Of a stretch of 64,000 nucleotides of DNA, positions 48,101-57,151 are shown in pieces. A program made the translations under genes and the position numbers. Within the stretch, counting starts at the first letter, position 1; every line of letters starts with the position of its first letter. Source of the stretch: Sphaerolaimus hirsutus (lineage: Eukaryota; Nematoda; Chromadorea; Monhysterida; Sphaerolaimidae); assembly GCA_964036195.1 (NCBI GenBank), contig OZ038455.1, positions 15,517,855 through 15,581,854 on the forward strand, written 5' to 3'. Below the pieces are notes generated by a model. It saw only the letters and a list, made by a program, of their open reading frames with translations. It had not been told where the DNA came from and ran no database searches.

Positions 48101-48916
48101 ATAGAGTCTTTTACATGGCGTATTTTGTTGCATTTTTCGACGTCTGTGTAAGTTACAGACAACAATTTAGTACAGGGATTTCAAAAAAATTCTGGCGAAA
48201 TAATAACCACCCCGCATCGAAATACCCCCCTTGTTTAACCTCCCCTCAAAAATCTCACTCTGAAAAAATAAACCCCCTGGGGGTATTTCGAGGAAATACG
48301 GTATATTAATTTTCTACATTTTGTTCTCAGCCTAAATAAATACTAGCACTTTTTAATCAGGAATCGGTGCAAAACAAAATGACCGTGATGTGCATCATCA
48401 TGGTAGCCGGGTATCTCTTGTGCAATCTGATTGAGACGTTCGGTCCCGTTCTGCTGATCGTATACATGGAATACTACACAATGGTGAAGAAGTATGGTCG
48501 GGAGAGTGATCAGGTGCCAGTCCCAGACCCTGTAAATTGCCCTGTAAAATGTCAAATTTCATGCAAAGTGTCAAAGATCGGTTGCCATTTTGCAGGGCAT
48601 TTTACGTGACTTTTGACACTTTGCATGACATTTGACATTTTACAGGGCATTTTACAAGGTCTGTGACTGCCGCCAGCATGCTGCACTGGCTCTGCTGCTT
48701 ACCCTTCAAATTGGAAATTTTTTCCTCATGGCTAATTGTATTGTTAATGACGTGGTATGCTACATATACATGAGGAAGTACAGGGAAATTGTTCAGAATT
48801 GGCTGGCTAAAATCCTGCCATGTTGCTCCAAGGTGCAGATCAAAAAGAGCAGTGCCTTTATTTCTACACGAGTGTCCAGAACGGCTACTGTTGGAAGTGT
48901 TATTACTATTACATGA
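36154..48916 (+). CDS. Rhodopsin-class GPCR, FMRFamide-receptor-like
   Basis: Exons 36154-36216, 38083-38157, 38760-38972, 39772-40035, 40453-40607, 40675-40963, 48361-48513, 48677-48916 join to 483 aa. Residues 1-21 form a signal peptide. Residues 22-117 are an extracellular region with six cysteines in exon 3 and several N-glycosylation sites. Then come seven hydrophobic helices: TM1 with LLSN, TM2 with NLTD, TM3 ending MITIDRWIAVC (DRW for DRY), TM4 with FNLPRFWEF, TM5, TM6, and TM7 with NDVVCY in place of NPxxY. Helix 8 ends in CCSK (possible palmitoylation) and a Ser/Thr-rich tail. The NLPRFWEF motif is what suggests FMRFamide/neuropeptide receptors; the ligand is not deducible. The start of exon 5 is uncertain: AAAG|GTC at 40453 keeps phase 0, while the better-looking CAG at 40483 does not. 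Intron 6 is 7.4 kb; intron 7 is a transposon. Confidence 0.88.
36455..37700. mobile_element. GGGGA-ended element, inverse copy of 5954-6666
   Basis: Ends GGGGACTTTCATTCCAAAAG and CTTTTGGAACGGAAGTCCCC, flanked by AAAT (36451-36454, 37701-37704). It carries the GATATGTGCACTT repeats in the opposite orientation to the copy at 5954 and is split by the TA element at 36649. Confidence 0.75.
36649..37103. mobile_element. TA-flanked CCGTATTTCCTCG element, 455 bp
   Basis: Ends CCGTATTTCCTCGAAATA and TATTTCGAGGAAATACGG between TA dinucleotides. It is nearly identical to 42714-43168 and has the same length. C-runs separate CTCGAAATA and CTCGTTT motifs. The unique centre includes CACGTTAGAACAGTGTACAT. 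Confidence 0.92.
37930..38041. repeat. Truncated TA-element fragment
   Basis: Only the right part remains: CCCTCGAATTGACCCCCC, then GGGGGTATAATAGTTCGAGG and AAATACGGTA. Confidence 0.6.
39155..39672. mobile_element. GAGGCGTCCAATTC inverted-end repeat
   Basis: Left GAGGCGTCCAATTCTAAAAG and right CTTTTAGAATTAGACACCTC, with internal GTCGACAAGTCCAT repeats. Looks related to the GGGGA-ended family, but the flanks do not match cleanly. In GPCR intron 3. Confidence 0.65.
40081..40319. mobile_element. Diverged TA element in GPCR intron 4
   Basis: Left CATATTTCCTAGAAATACACC and right GGTATTTCGAGGAAATACAG are mutated versions of the family termini, with CCCTCG motifs between. Confidence 0.65.
41487..42135. 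mobile_element. hAT-like element with GGAAAACG-unit body
   Basis: Termini TAGGGTGTCAAAAAAA and AAATTTGACACCCTA with exact octamer GATGGGAC (41479-41486, 42136-42143). The element is almost entirely CGGAAAACGGAAACGGAAAA repeats around a short TTGACAATCTGCATG centre. The long open frames on both strands are artefacts of this repeat. Confidence 0.92.
42490..45190. repeat. 116-bp tandem satellite in the GPCR intron
   Basis: About 19 head-to-tail units. The key block is TGCACTCCATTTTGACACAA, CATTACCATAACCCTGAAAA, TGAACCCCTGGGGCCAAAAA, then CTTTCAATTTGTGAAATGAT and GTGGGTTTCTAATTGCACTG. Spacings of 116, 116 and 115 between consecutive TATGCACTCC copies set the period. Divergence rises toward the right end, and a 455-bp TA element interrupts one unit. 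Confidence 0.93.
42714..43168. mobile_element. TA element inserted in a satellite unit, 455 bp
   Basis: A neighbouring unit reads GATATATGCACTCC. The interrupted unit reads GATATA, element, TATGCACTCC, so insertion duplicated only TA. Near-identical to 36649-37103. Confidence 0.95.
45464..45785. mobile_element. GGCACACTC inverted-end element
   Basis: GGCACACTCAAATTTTCAG on the left and GAGTGTGCGGTGTGCC on the right, with repeated GGCGGAATT and GTTCGAACACTTTTTC units inside. A related right end occurs near 46235-46255. Confidence 0.65.
45804..46054. mobile_element. TTGGGACACTTTC inverted-end element
   Basis: TTGGGACACTTTC and GAAAGTGTCCCAA enclose GGTGGAATT units. Structurally like the preceding element. 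Confidence 0.6.
46777..47305. mobile_element. hAT-like element, second GGAAAACG-unit copy
   Basis: Termini TAGGGTGTCAACAAAAAC and AAAGTTGACACCCTA with exact octamer CTCGAAAT (46769-46776, 47306-47313). Same family as 41487-42135. Confidence 0.92.
47451..48087. mobile_element. AAGGGTGTGCTTC element with AGATCGGTAC units
   Basis: Mirror ends AAGGGTGTGCTTCAAAAGTA and TACTTTTAGAAGCACACCCTT, with AGATCGGTAC(A/T)TTTTA repeated many times inside. CATATA precedes and follows, but the exact duplication is ambiguous in this AT-rich target. Confidence 0.75.
48511..48676 (+). mobile_element. Introner-type element forming GPCR intron 7
   Basis: The intron (48514-48676, 163 nt) is the element itself: CAG|GTGCCAGTCCCAGACC at the donor and AAGGTCTGTGACTGCCGCCAG at the acceptor. 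Between them lie the family's mirrored TGTAAAATGTCAAATTTCATG and CATGACATTTGACATTTTAC arms. Splicing is phase 0 and rejoins TM6/loop coding to TM7 coding. Confidence 0.8.
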
Positions 48917-49310
48917 ACATTTGAATTAATTAATAACTGCGGATTGTACACTTAATTACATCGTTTCGTGATTTGTAAATGTTCAAGTATTTAGTTGTAT
49001 GTATGTAAAGTTGTTTTGGTGATTGTTTGTGGTAGATTGATGCAAAAGTCTGAATTTACACCCTCGCAGTTTCGGAATGCACATTTCTACTGACCGCGCA
49101 CTTTACAGTAACTTCACCAAATCGCCAGCTGAATTCAGAAATACGAACTTATTACTTTTATCACCATACTACGAAACTTTAAGCATCGGTGAATTTGGCG
49201 CCTGTTTAAAGCCCTTTATTTGACTTTATTTGCCCAAATGTGGTATCATTTTATGTAAAGCATGCGGCCCGATTATTCCACACGTGATTTTTCTGGAGTT
49301 CAGAATCTGT
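48917..49310. other. 3' flank of the GPCR gene
   Basis: AT-rich, with no canonical AATAAA in the first 100 bases. Nothing else recognised. Confidence 0.4.
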
Positions 49311-49313
49311 TTA

Positions 49314-49713
49314 CCGTATTTCCTCGAAATACCCCCGGGGGTGATTGTTTCAGAGTGAGAATTTTGAGGGGGGGGGGTTAAACGAGGGGGGGGGTATTAT
49401 TTCGCCAGAAATATTTTGAAATCCCGGTACAAATTTGTCGTTTGTAGCGTACGACGCAGACGTCGAAAAATACACCAATAAACACGATGTAATAGAGTAT
49501 ACACTTTAATACATAAGTATGTAGATGGTATAAAAAGGTTCTAGCGTAACACAGTGGTTCTTTTTAACGTCTGTTCTGCATTGCCCGGATCACAAACCGC
49601 AGCTTTAGTCATGTATGTTCCCTTTACATACAATTAGGGGGGTATTTCGAGGGGGTGGGTAATTATTTCATAGTGTCGATTTTGAGGGGGGGGGGTATTT
49701 CGAGGAAATACGG
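49314..49713. mobile_element. TA-flanked CCGTATTTCCTCG element
   Basis: Complete ends with TA flanks. The G-rich left half (reverse orientation relative to 36649) and CGACGCAGACGTCG centre identify it as an older family member. Confidence 0.85.
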
Positions 49714-49959
49714 TAGAATCAGAATTGCTCTGTTTCTGCTCTTAGTGCCATAAGAATATCGTTTTCTATGCACACATTGACATTTGATTACAATCATGAC
49801 ATTTCCTGTGAATATGAACTAACTAAAATGTAGTATAACTACTCCCCGCGGCTTGAAAAAGTACTCCCTAGGTGAATGATGCATTCATTTAAGCCTGGAC
49901 TACTTCCCTGTCTTTGAGGTGTGTTGCATCTAACATGTCCTGGGGCAGGTCGCGACAGT

Positions 49960-50120
49960 TGACAAGTGCTTTACACTTTACTCTTGACTTGACTCTTGTC
50001 TTTGCTCTTGACTTTTTACTCGATTCTTTACTTTGTCACTTGCGGAACCGGCAAATGACAAAGTCAAAAGTCAAGATCAATGTCGAGAGTGAAGAGTAAA
50101 GCACTTGTCAATTTGGGGGA
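49960..50120. repeat. GTTGACAAGTGCTTTAC inverted repeat
   Basis: GACAAGTGCTTTACACTTTACTC on the left mirrors GAGTAAAGCACTTGTC on the right, with CTTGACTTGACTCTTG units and CACTTGCGGAACCGGCA inside. Distantly like the TTAAGAGTTGAG elements. Confidence 0.55.
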
Positions 50121-50277
50121 CTGGCCCCTGGAGCCAGGTTTAATTAGCTCTACATAAATATTTCTAGTGCACTACATCCGATAAATTACCATCCTTGTCA
50201 TATTTGTTCTCGGCGGTTTCTAATTTAATTTCCTATTTGAGTGCTTACTATAAATATTATAACGTCACGGCGACTCC

Positions 50278-50474
50278 TAGGGGGCAGTCCCGAACCCTGT
50301 AAAGTGTAAAGTACAATGTCAAATGTCATGTAAAATGTCATGCAATTGCCATGACAATGCAAAGTAACGTGTCGATTGTCATGCAATGTTCAGTAATAAA
50401 ATCTTTTCGTTCTTTGTTTTGATTGACGTTTTACATGACATTTGACACTTTACAGGGTCCGGGATTGGCACCAG
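50278..50474. repeat. CAGGTGCCA-family copy, intergenic
   Basis: Left TAGGGGGCAGTCCCGAACCC, right GGGTCCGGGATTGGCACC, with TGACATTTGACACTTTACAG before the right end. Confidence 0.7.
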
Positions 50475-50787
50475 GAAACTCTACACGAAACGACAGCATG
50501 AATGAAAAATGGTGAAACAAGTCCATCACTACAGGTACAAAATACTCAAACTGCCTGAAAAAATGTTGGCCCCCAGGTTAAAATTTGAAGTCCTGGGGCG
50601 CCGATATAATTATGGTATCATCAGCCATTTTCTCTTTCAGTCAGTGACCATTAAAACTTTTTCTCGGTATAAATGAATGGAGTCACGTGACGAACATTCT
50701 TTTTCTCAAACATTTTTGTGAACAATTTTGATTTTATTAATGATGACGTCATGATGAAGTGTTTACTTCATTATGATGCATCACGTG

Positions 50788-51129
50788 TAGTGATGGGAAA
50801 AACGTCAGGATTTTGACGCCAAGCGCCAAAAGCGCCATGGCGCTTTTCCGAACCCCAGCGCTAAGCGCCAAATGCAGCCAGAGCAAAATGGCGCCAAGAG
50901 CCAAAAGCGTCATGGCGCTTTATGCTTTGGCGCTAGCGCCAAGCCACAGTGCCAGATATTTTGTTCCTGGCGCCAGGCAAAAATAGCGCCAAGCACCATG
51001 GCGCTTTTTACGGCTGTGGCGCCAAACGCCAATGGCGCCACAGCAAAATAGTGCCAAGCCAAGCGCCATGGCACTTTTTGCTTTGGCGCTAGCGCCAGGC
51101 GCCAGCGCTGTGGCGCTTTTCCATCACTA
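50788..51129. mobile_element. hAT-like element with GGCGCC-unit body
   Basis: Termini TAGTGATGGGAAAAACG and GGCGCTTTTCCATCACTA with exact octamer ATCACGTG (50780-50787, 51130-51137). The whole interior is GCGCCAAGCGCCAAAAGCGC-like. The last 8 bases equal those of the GGTGCC-unit element at 13595. Confidence 0.93.
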
Positions 51130-51246
51130 ATCACGTGCGGTACGTGGAGTATATGTATATTAATCAAGGTATTTTCTTATCTCTATTCAATCCATGACGT
51201 GTGAGTGACGTCCATCAAGCATCAACAGCCAACTAATGAACACTTA

Positions 51247-51717
51247 CCGTATTTCCTCGAAATACCCCCCCCCCCGGGGGGGGGGTGATTGTTTCAGAGT
51301 GAGAATTTTTAGGGGGGGTATTGCGAGGGGGGCTTATTATTTCACTAGAAATTTTAAATGCATAAAAAAACACTATGTATGAGACTACCTACCGTATATC
51401 CTCGAATAAGACCCCCCCCCTTGAATAACTCCCCCCCCTCGAATAACTCCCCCCTCAAAAACGCTGACGAAAAAATAACTCCCCGGGGGACTTATTCGAG
51501 GATATACGGTATATTGACTTGTAAGTTAGTTATTATAAACAATGTTCTAACGTAAAACAGACATTGTTTTTAACGTATGTTCTGCATTGCCCGGATCACA
51601 AACCGCAGCTTTAGTCATGTATGTCCCCTTTACATACAATTGGGGGGGGGGGTATTTCGAGGGGTGGGTAATTATTTCATAGTGTCCATTTTGAGGGGGT
51701 ATTTCGAGGAAATACGG
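51247..51717. mobile_element. TA element with a second type nested
   Basis: Outer CCGTATTTCCTCG/CGAGGAAATACGG. Inside is a shorter relative at 51392-51509 with ends CCGTATATCCTCGAATAAG and CTTATTCGAGGATATACGG, also TA-flanked. Confidence 0.8.
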
Positions 51718-51797
51718 TAGCTTACAAAACTCGATGCATATTGCTGTATTTTTCATGAGATGTTGGGTGGAGATATTTTGGTAAGGAAACGTAGGTA

Positions 51798-52572
51798 CCG
51801 TATTTCCTAGAATTACCCCCGGGGGTTTATTTTTTTAGAGTGGAAATTTTGAGCGGGGGGTTAAACGAGAGTGGTTATTTCAAAGGAGGCTTATTATTTC
51901 GCCAGAATTTTCTTGAACTCCCAGTACTTATTTGTTGTTTGTAACATACGCAGATGTAGAAAAATGCAACAAAAGCCGTATGTACATACCGTATATCCTT
52001 GAATAAGTCCCCCGGGGAGTTATTTTTTCGTCAGAGTTTTTGAGGGGGGAGTTATTCAAGGGGGGGGGGAGAGTTATTTTTTCTCTCATAACTTTCAGAT
52101 AAACTTGCAGGTAGGTTGATGTGTATACACTGCGTAAAATACACACTGTAAATACACACGTTCGCTGCCACATGCTAACATCCTTTGTATTTTTTGTCTC
52201 ACACACTGCACTGCATTTGCATTTCGTTTTTTTCACTTGCTCCAGTATCCTCGCCACTCATCACAGAGGGGGGAGTTATTCAAGGGTGGGGAGTTATTCA
52301 AGGGGGTCTTATTCGAGGATATACGGTACGTGTATAAATGTTTATAGACTTATATAAATAAATATGTAGATGGAATGAACCCTGCCCTAACGTAAAATAA
52401 CACGGTCATTGTTTTTTTTACGTGTGTTCTGCATTGCCCGAGTCACAAACCGCAGCTTTTGTCATTTACGCTTTACACTCAATTTGTTTTTACACTCAAT
52501 TTCGGGGGTATTTCAAGGGGGACACTCATAGTGGCCATTTTGAGGGAAGGGGGGTATTTCGAAGAAAACCGG
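51798..52572. mobile_element. TA element with nested CCGTATATCC relative
   Basis: The outer left end CCGTATTTCCTAGAATTACC is intact, and the right end GTATTTCGAAGAAAACCGG is mutated. The nested element 51989-52326 has ends CCGTATATCC and GGATATACGG. Confidence 0.75.
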
Positions 52573-52860
52573 TATATTCTGAAGCAATTTAGCTTTTACA
52601 ATATTTTCATGGAGGGCTGCCTCACTCTTCAGTGGAGCTATTCAAATATTACAATTACGGCGAAACCAAAATATTTGTTCAAGCATCACTCACACCGCAT
52701 ATCGCCATGTGTTTGCGACTTTCTGTTTGCCAAAAGCAAACGTAAAGACTAAATATTGCATTTTCATGGCTGAATAGCGAAGTTTTGAACTAAGAAGTGG
52801 TTAATGGTGCAAATATGTCAGATTCCAAAGTTTGCTGGATAGAAGGTGGTTTTACACGAG

Positions 52861-53149
52861 TAGTGATGTAAAAAGCGCCGGAATTTCAAAGTGCCATGTC
52901 GCTTTTTAAAGGTCTAACGCAAAGCGTCAATAGCGACACCAAAATGGCGGCTACCGCCAAGAGCGCCATTGAAGCCGTTTGGTCTGGCGATAGCGCCAAA
53001 CCCTTTTGCACTGCGCGCCACAGAAAAATAGCACCAAGCGCCAAAAATACCATGGCGCTTCTCACTGGCATGGTGCCAAGCGCCAAGAACGCCACTGCAA
53101 ATGAACGCCTACAGCCAAAACCCAGCGCCATGGCGCTTTCACATCACTA
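52861..53149. mobile_element. hAT-like element, second GGCGCC-unit copy
   Basis: Termini TAGTGATGTAAAAAGCGCC and GGCGCTTTCACATCACTA with exact octamer TACACGAG (52853-52860, 53150-53157). Confidence 0.93.
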
Positions 53150-53157
53150 TACACGAG

Positions 53158-54147
53158 TGTTTTTTCATTTTTCTCACATGCAACATTGTCCCCAACATTT
53201 TGCGTGCTGCATTTCCGGTTACACGCCGCAATTAGCAACACTTTGTCGATAATCGATGTGATTTACATTTTCCCAACATTCCGCATGCGTGCGCGCATGT
53301 GAATGCCTCTTCACGCATGAGTCACGCGGCAAATGCGATCATCAGATAAGGCTGTCGTGTTCAACATGCGCATTTCCATTATCGTCGTCGGTATCGTCGG
53401 CCGAAATTTTAAAAAATTATGTATTTAGTTATATTTGTTTTAAACATATTTGAGTCTACCAGAATGAACCGAAAATAGTAGTTAACGGACTCCTCATTCC
53501 GGTAAACTCGAATGCGTTCAAAGCTGATTTATCATTGCCTTGGTAGCCTTGATTAATTTTTTTTGCCTTGGTAGTGTATTTATGCTTACAATTGAGAATT
53601 GAAACTGCCGCGTTTAATATAGCTGTATCCCTTTGCCAGTCGCCATGTGCATGTATTTTAATTATAAATACCTATTTATTTATGTCAAGTAGATACATCT
53701 GAAGACTAAACTAAACTTCTAAGTTCCAGAGTTGTTAGAATTACTGAACTTTTTAAAAAGTATTTAGGTATATGTAAATGTAAGTATTTTATTTTTACTC
53801 ACTACAAAGTATAGAAAATGTAAAATAATTCTTTTTACTCGTACACATGCGTAAATGTGAATAAAATACTTTTTCCCCAGGAAAATGTAAAAGTGACCAT
53901 TTTTCCTATTGGAAAACGTAAAATCTGCAATTTTTACATGTGAGAGTGAGTTTTACACTGGAAGACATAATAGATGTCGTTTTTAGTGATCATTTAGCAT
54001 TTTTTAGAAAAATGATCTGATTTCTTCAAAATTTTCATATTTTAATAACCAAAATTGTGATTTTAGCAACAAAAAAATACATTTTCTCTGTACGCGTGTA
54101 CTTTTAAAATGTACGCGTAAAAGGCAGTACATTACTTTTTTAAAGTA
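53158..54147. other. Intergenic DNA, no gene recognised
   Basis: AT-rich with several GTAAAATG/CATTTTAC bits near 53810-53960 that look like an old repeat. No coding evidence. Confidence 0.45.
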
Positions 54148-54149
54148 TA

Positions 54150-55314
54150 CACTCCTGGAGAAATGTCTTTGTCCCTCTGATTTTTTTGGTTCAATGGTGA
54201 ATCAAACATTAAATATGTGTCACAGAAGGGTGCCACTCATACATAGGGGTGGTCATTCTGTCAACCCCCCACAGTAGAAATACGGTTTCCATCCTGCGTA
54301 TATACTCATTATTTCGTGAACCTTGAATGGGAGCGCCTTCCGCGATTTTTTGTTGCCTTTTTACATTTCAATAAATACGCGCAGCCATGAGCTGGCACAG
54401 TGCCAATATTTCGTTTTGTTCATTAATTCAAAAATAAGCACCATGCCGGCTCGATATGTGTCGGCCAGACGGCAGACCATTGTAAACATGATGCGGAATC
54501 ACAGTGAGCGTGAGATACTGGAAGCATGCAAATTATATTTAACACATTCGATTTACATAAATATTTGAAGAACCATGCTGTTATAATGTTATATGTTAAC
54601 ATTTTGCGAAATAAATGTTTTATCTTGTTACAAAAATCGCGTGTTTTAATGATCATTGGCATGCTTCTAACGTGAGGCCTAAATCGGTGCGAGTGCAAAG
54701 TGTCAAGTCCACTACATATACCACTTTGAATATAATTCACAAAGTGATAGATGTTTGGGCAGTGCAGTTCTTTTTCACCGTTTTAACATGTTTTTTTGTT
54801 TGTTTTACCGTTGTAACATGTTTTTATTCTATGTTTCACCGTTATCACAAATAGGACAAAAACATTTTTCCACCTGAAATTTGAATTTGGATGGCTGTCA
54901 AACGAGCAGCAACGCACACAGAAAGCTAAAAATCGACATGTGGCGTAAAGGCACCTTACTCTACAAGAATTCATCCCACGTATACTCCATTCACTTTACA
55001 CCCTGCACGCGTGGTTGCCGCTGGAAGCGTGCCAACTTTTTTTAAGCATGCGATATTCATAAAAAGTTGGAAAAAATCATCGCTGTTTTAACGTAATACG
55101 TCAACTTCTTCACAACAATGAATTTTTCATCTTTTATACAAAAATCGCATGCTTTATCATTATTGGCACGCTTCCAGCGTGAGACATAAATGAGTGCGAG
55201 GGCAGAGTATCATGTCCGCTGAGTATATATCCCAACACAGGTCGCATGTTAGCAGGGGAGACATTGATTTATTTTGTTCCTGATCAGGAGGACAAAGACA
55301 TTTTTCCAGGAGTG
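54150..55314 (+). mobile_element. Decayed Tc1/mariner-like element
   Basis: Mirror ends CACTCCTGGAGAAATGTC, TTTGTCC and GGACAAAGACATTTTTCC, AGGAGTG lie between TA dinucleotides. From 54443 a short frame reads MPARYVSARRQTIVNMMRNH, then SEREILEACKLY and a stop soon after. This resembles the N-terminal helix-turn-helix of Tc1-type transposases. No DDE catalytic part is visible. A second inverted repeat (GGAAGCGTGCCAA.. TTGGCACGCTTCCA, 55023-55185), also seen at 61351-61520, sits in its right part. Confidence 0.65.
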
Positions 55315-55460
55315 TATGTCAATGTATTTACCGTGTACTCACGTACGGGTATTTTTCGAGTAAATGTACGTACATTTTAACAACTAAATATGTTCCCACG
55401 CTATGTTGGACACAATGCACGCCCACTTGTGATATGTTTGGCCACAACGGGATAGCATTC

Positions 55461-55975
55461 CATAGTTGTTAAATTACTCGATAAATACGTATACTCGAGT
55501 ACAGAGTAAATACGTTTACGTTTCCTCCGAAAAAATTTCCTCCTCCGGTACTCGCTTTTACGTATACTTTTTGAAAGTACTCGAGTACAGAAAACGTATT
55601 TTAGATCATCTTTTATATAGGTTTTTAAAGGCATAGAAAGGAAAAAGGGAGAAAATGAGCAAAAAATACGGGAAACTAATCGAAAATGGGTATAGAACTA
55701 AATATATAGTCAAAAATTGCGTAAAATACGCAAAAAGTTATTAAAATGACTGATTTTGAGCGACATTTCTTGAAAATTTTGCCGACATTTCTCAAAAGTA
55801 CTCACGTTTACGTATTCTGCGCGGAAAAGTACGTTTACTCACGTTTACTCATGAGTAAAAGTAAAAAAATTTACTTTACGTTTTCTGTACTCAAGGGGTG
55901 AGTGTAAAATAAATACTGACGTTTACGTATACTTTGAAAAAAGTTCAGTACTTTTAACAACTCTGGAGCATTCAT
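55461..55975. mobile_element. hAT-like element with TTTACGT/GAGTA units
   Basis: Left CATAGTTGTTAAA (from CAGAGTTG) and right TTTTAACAACTCTG. Flanks TAGCATTC and GAGCATTC match in 7 of 8. The body is ACGTTTACGTATACTC-like. The terminus is shared with the TTTACGC-unit element at 4264. Confidence 0.8.
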
Positions 55976-56147
55976 GCGCGACGAGGGTAAGTTCAAAAAC
56001 ACCTTGTCTTTTGTGTCTTGAAAAACTGAATACATAGGTAGGTACATGTGTGTTTTTACCAAAGCTGGTGTAAAACTGTTTTTACTTTATTGAAAAAACC
56101 CAATATTTTTGTATAAAATTAAAGTTTTTGTTACAGAAACAGAGATA

Positions 56148-56404
56148 CCGTAATTCCTCGAATTACCCCCATGGGGTTTATTTTTTCAGAGTGAAAATTT
56201 TGAGAGAAAAACGTGAAAAATGCAACAATAACCACCATTTATAAGTTTTCCAGACTTATATAAGGATGTAGATGGTATAAACGATGTCCTAACGTAACAG
56301 TAAGTGTTTTGAACGTCTGTTATGCATTTCCCGGACGACAAATTCATAGTGCCCATTTTGAGGGGGGTATTTCGAGGGGGGGGGGGTATTTCGAGGAAAT
56401 ACGG
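56148..56404. mobile_element. Internally deleted TA element
   Basis: Ends CCGTAATTCCTCGAATTACC and GGTATTTCGAGGAAATACGG with TA flanks, only 257 bp long. Confidence 0.8.
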
Positions 56405-56980
56405 TATATTCAATGCAAAAAGTGGTTTTCATATCAAAAAGTTATTTTTTGCATGTTCAAATCAAAGTACAACTTCATGTGAGAAAAAATTCATTTTTTA
56501 TTAGTATTTATGTATGCACTACGTATACATTTTTACAGGTAAAATGCCTAAATGTTTTCATTTTTGCTGTATGTTTCATTTCATATGGGCGATTAGACAA
56601 TTGATTTGAACTATTTAGAATCTAGAAGTATACTTGAACATACATATCCCGTATAAGTTTTTTTTTTAGTGAAACTTGAGCACATTTTAATCTGGGGGCA
56701 TCAGTCCAAGGTATTTTTCATTTGGGGTTTTTCATGCCGAAGTATTTTCCATTGGGTTTCACGTTTATTTTTATTGATGAGTTTTTAGGAAACTGTAGTT
56801 GCTGCGTGTTTCGCATTTTTTCGGACACAGTCGCTTTATTCTTGCGCCAAGAGCGTTGGCACCATTGCACCTGAATTGTGGTGCCAATAAGGCAAATTAC
56901 CACTGGCACTACTCGCAATTGATGCCTACTTTTTTGTTAAGCCTCATCTGATTTATGGTTTGCGTTACGGAGCCTGAAAC

Positions 56981-57151
56981 CAGTCCCAGACCTGTACAAG
57001 GCCCTGTAAAATTTCAAATGTCATTAAAAGTGTCAAAAGTCATCTAAATTGTCCTGCTAAATGGCAACTCGGTTGCCATTTTGCAGGGCACTTTACATGG
57101 ATTTTGACACTGCATGACATTTGACATTTTACAGGGCCTGGGCTTGGCACC
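56981..57151. repeat. Full-length CAGGTGCCA-family copy, intergenic
   Basis: CAGTCCCAGACCTGTACAAG, then a central GGCAACTCGGTTGCC palindrome, then GACATTTGACATTTTACAGG and GCCTGGGCTTGGCACC. This shows the complete inverted layout of the family outside any intron. Confidence 0.75.

Larger units (their letters stand above)
46697..48301. mobile_element. TA element carrying two nested insertions
   Basis: Outer ends CCGTATTTCCTCGATATACC and GGTATTTCGAGGAAATACGG with TA flanks. Subtracting 46777-47305 and 47451-48087 leaves sequence close to the 455-bp copies, including the TTGCATTTTTCGACGTCTG segment. Confidence 0.88.
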
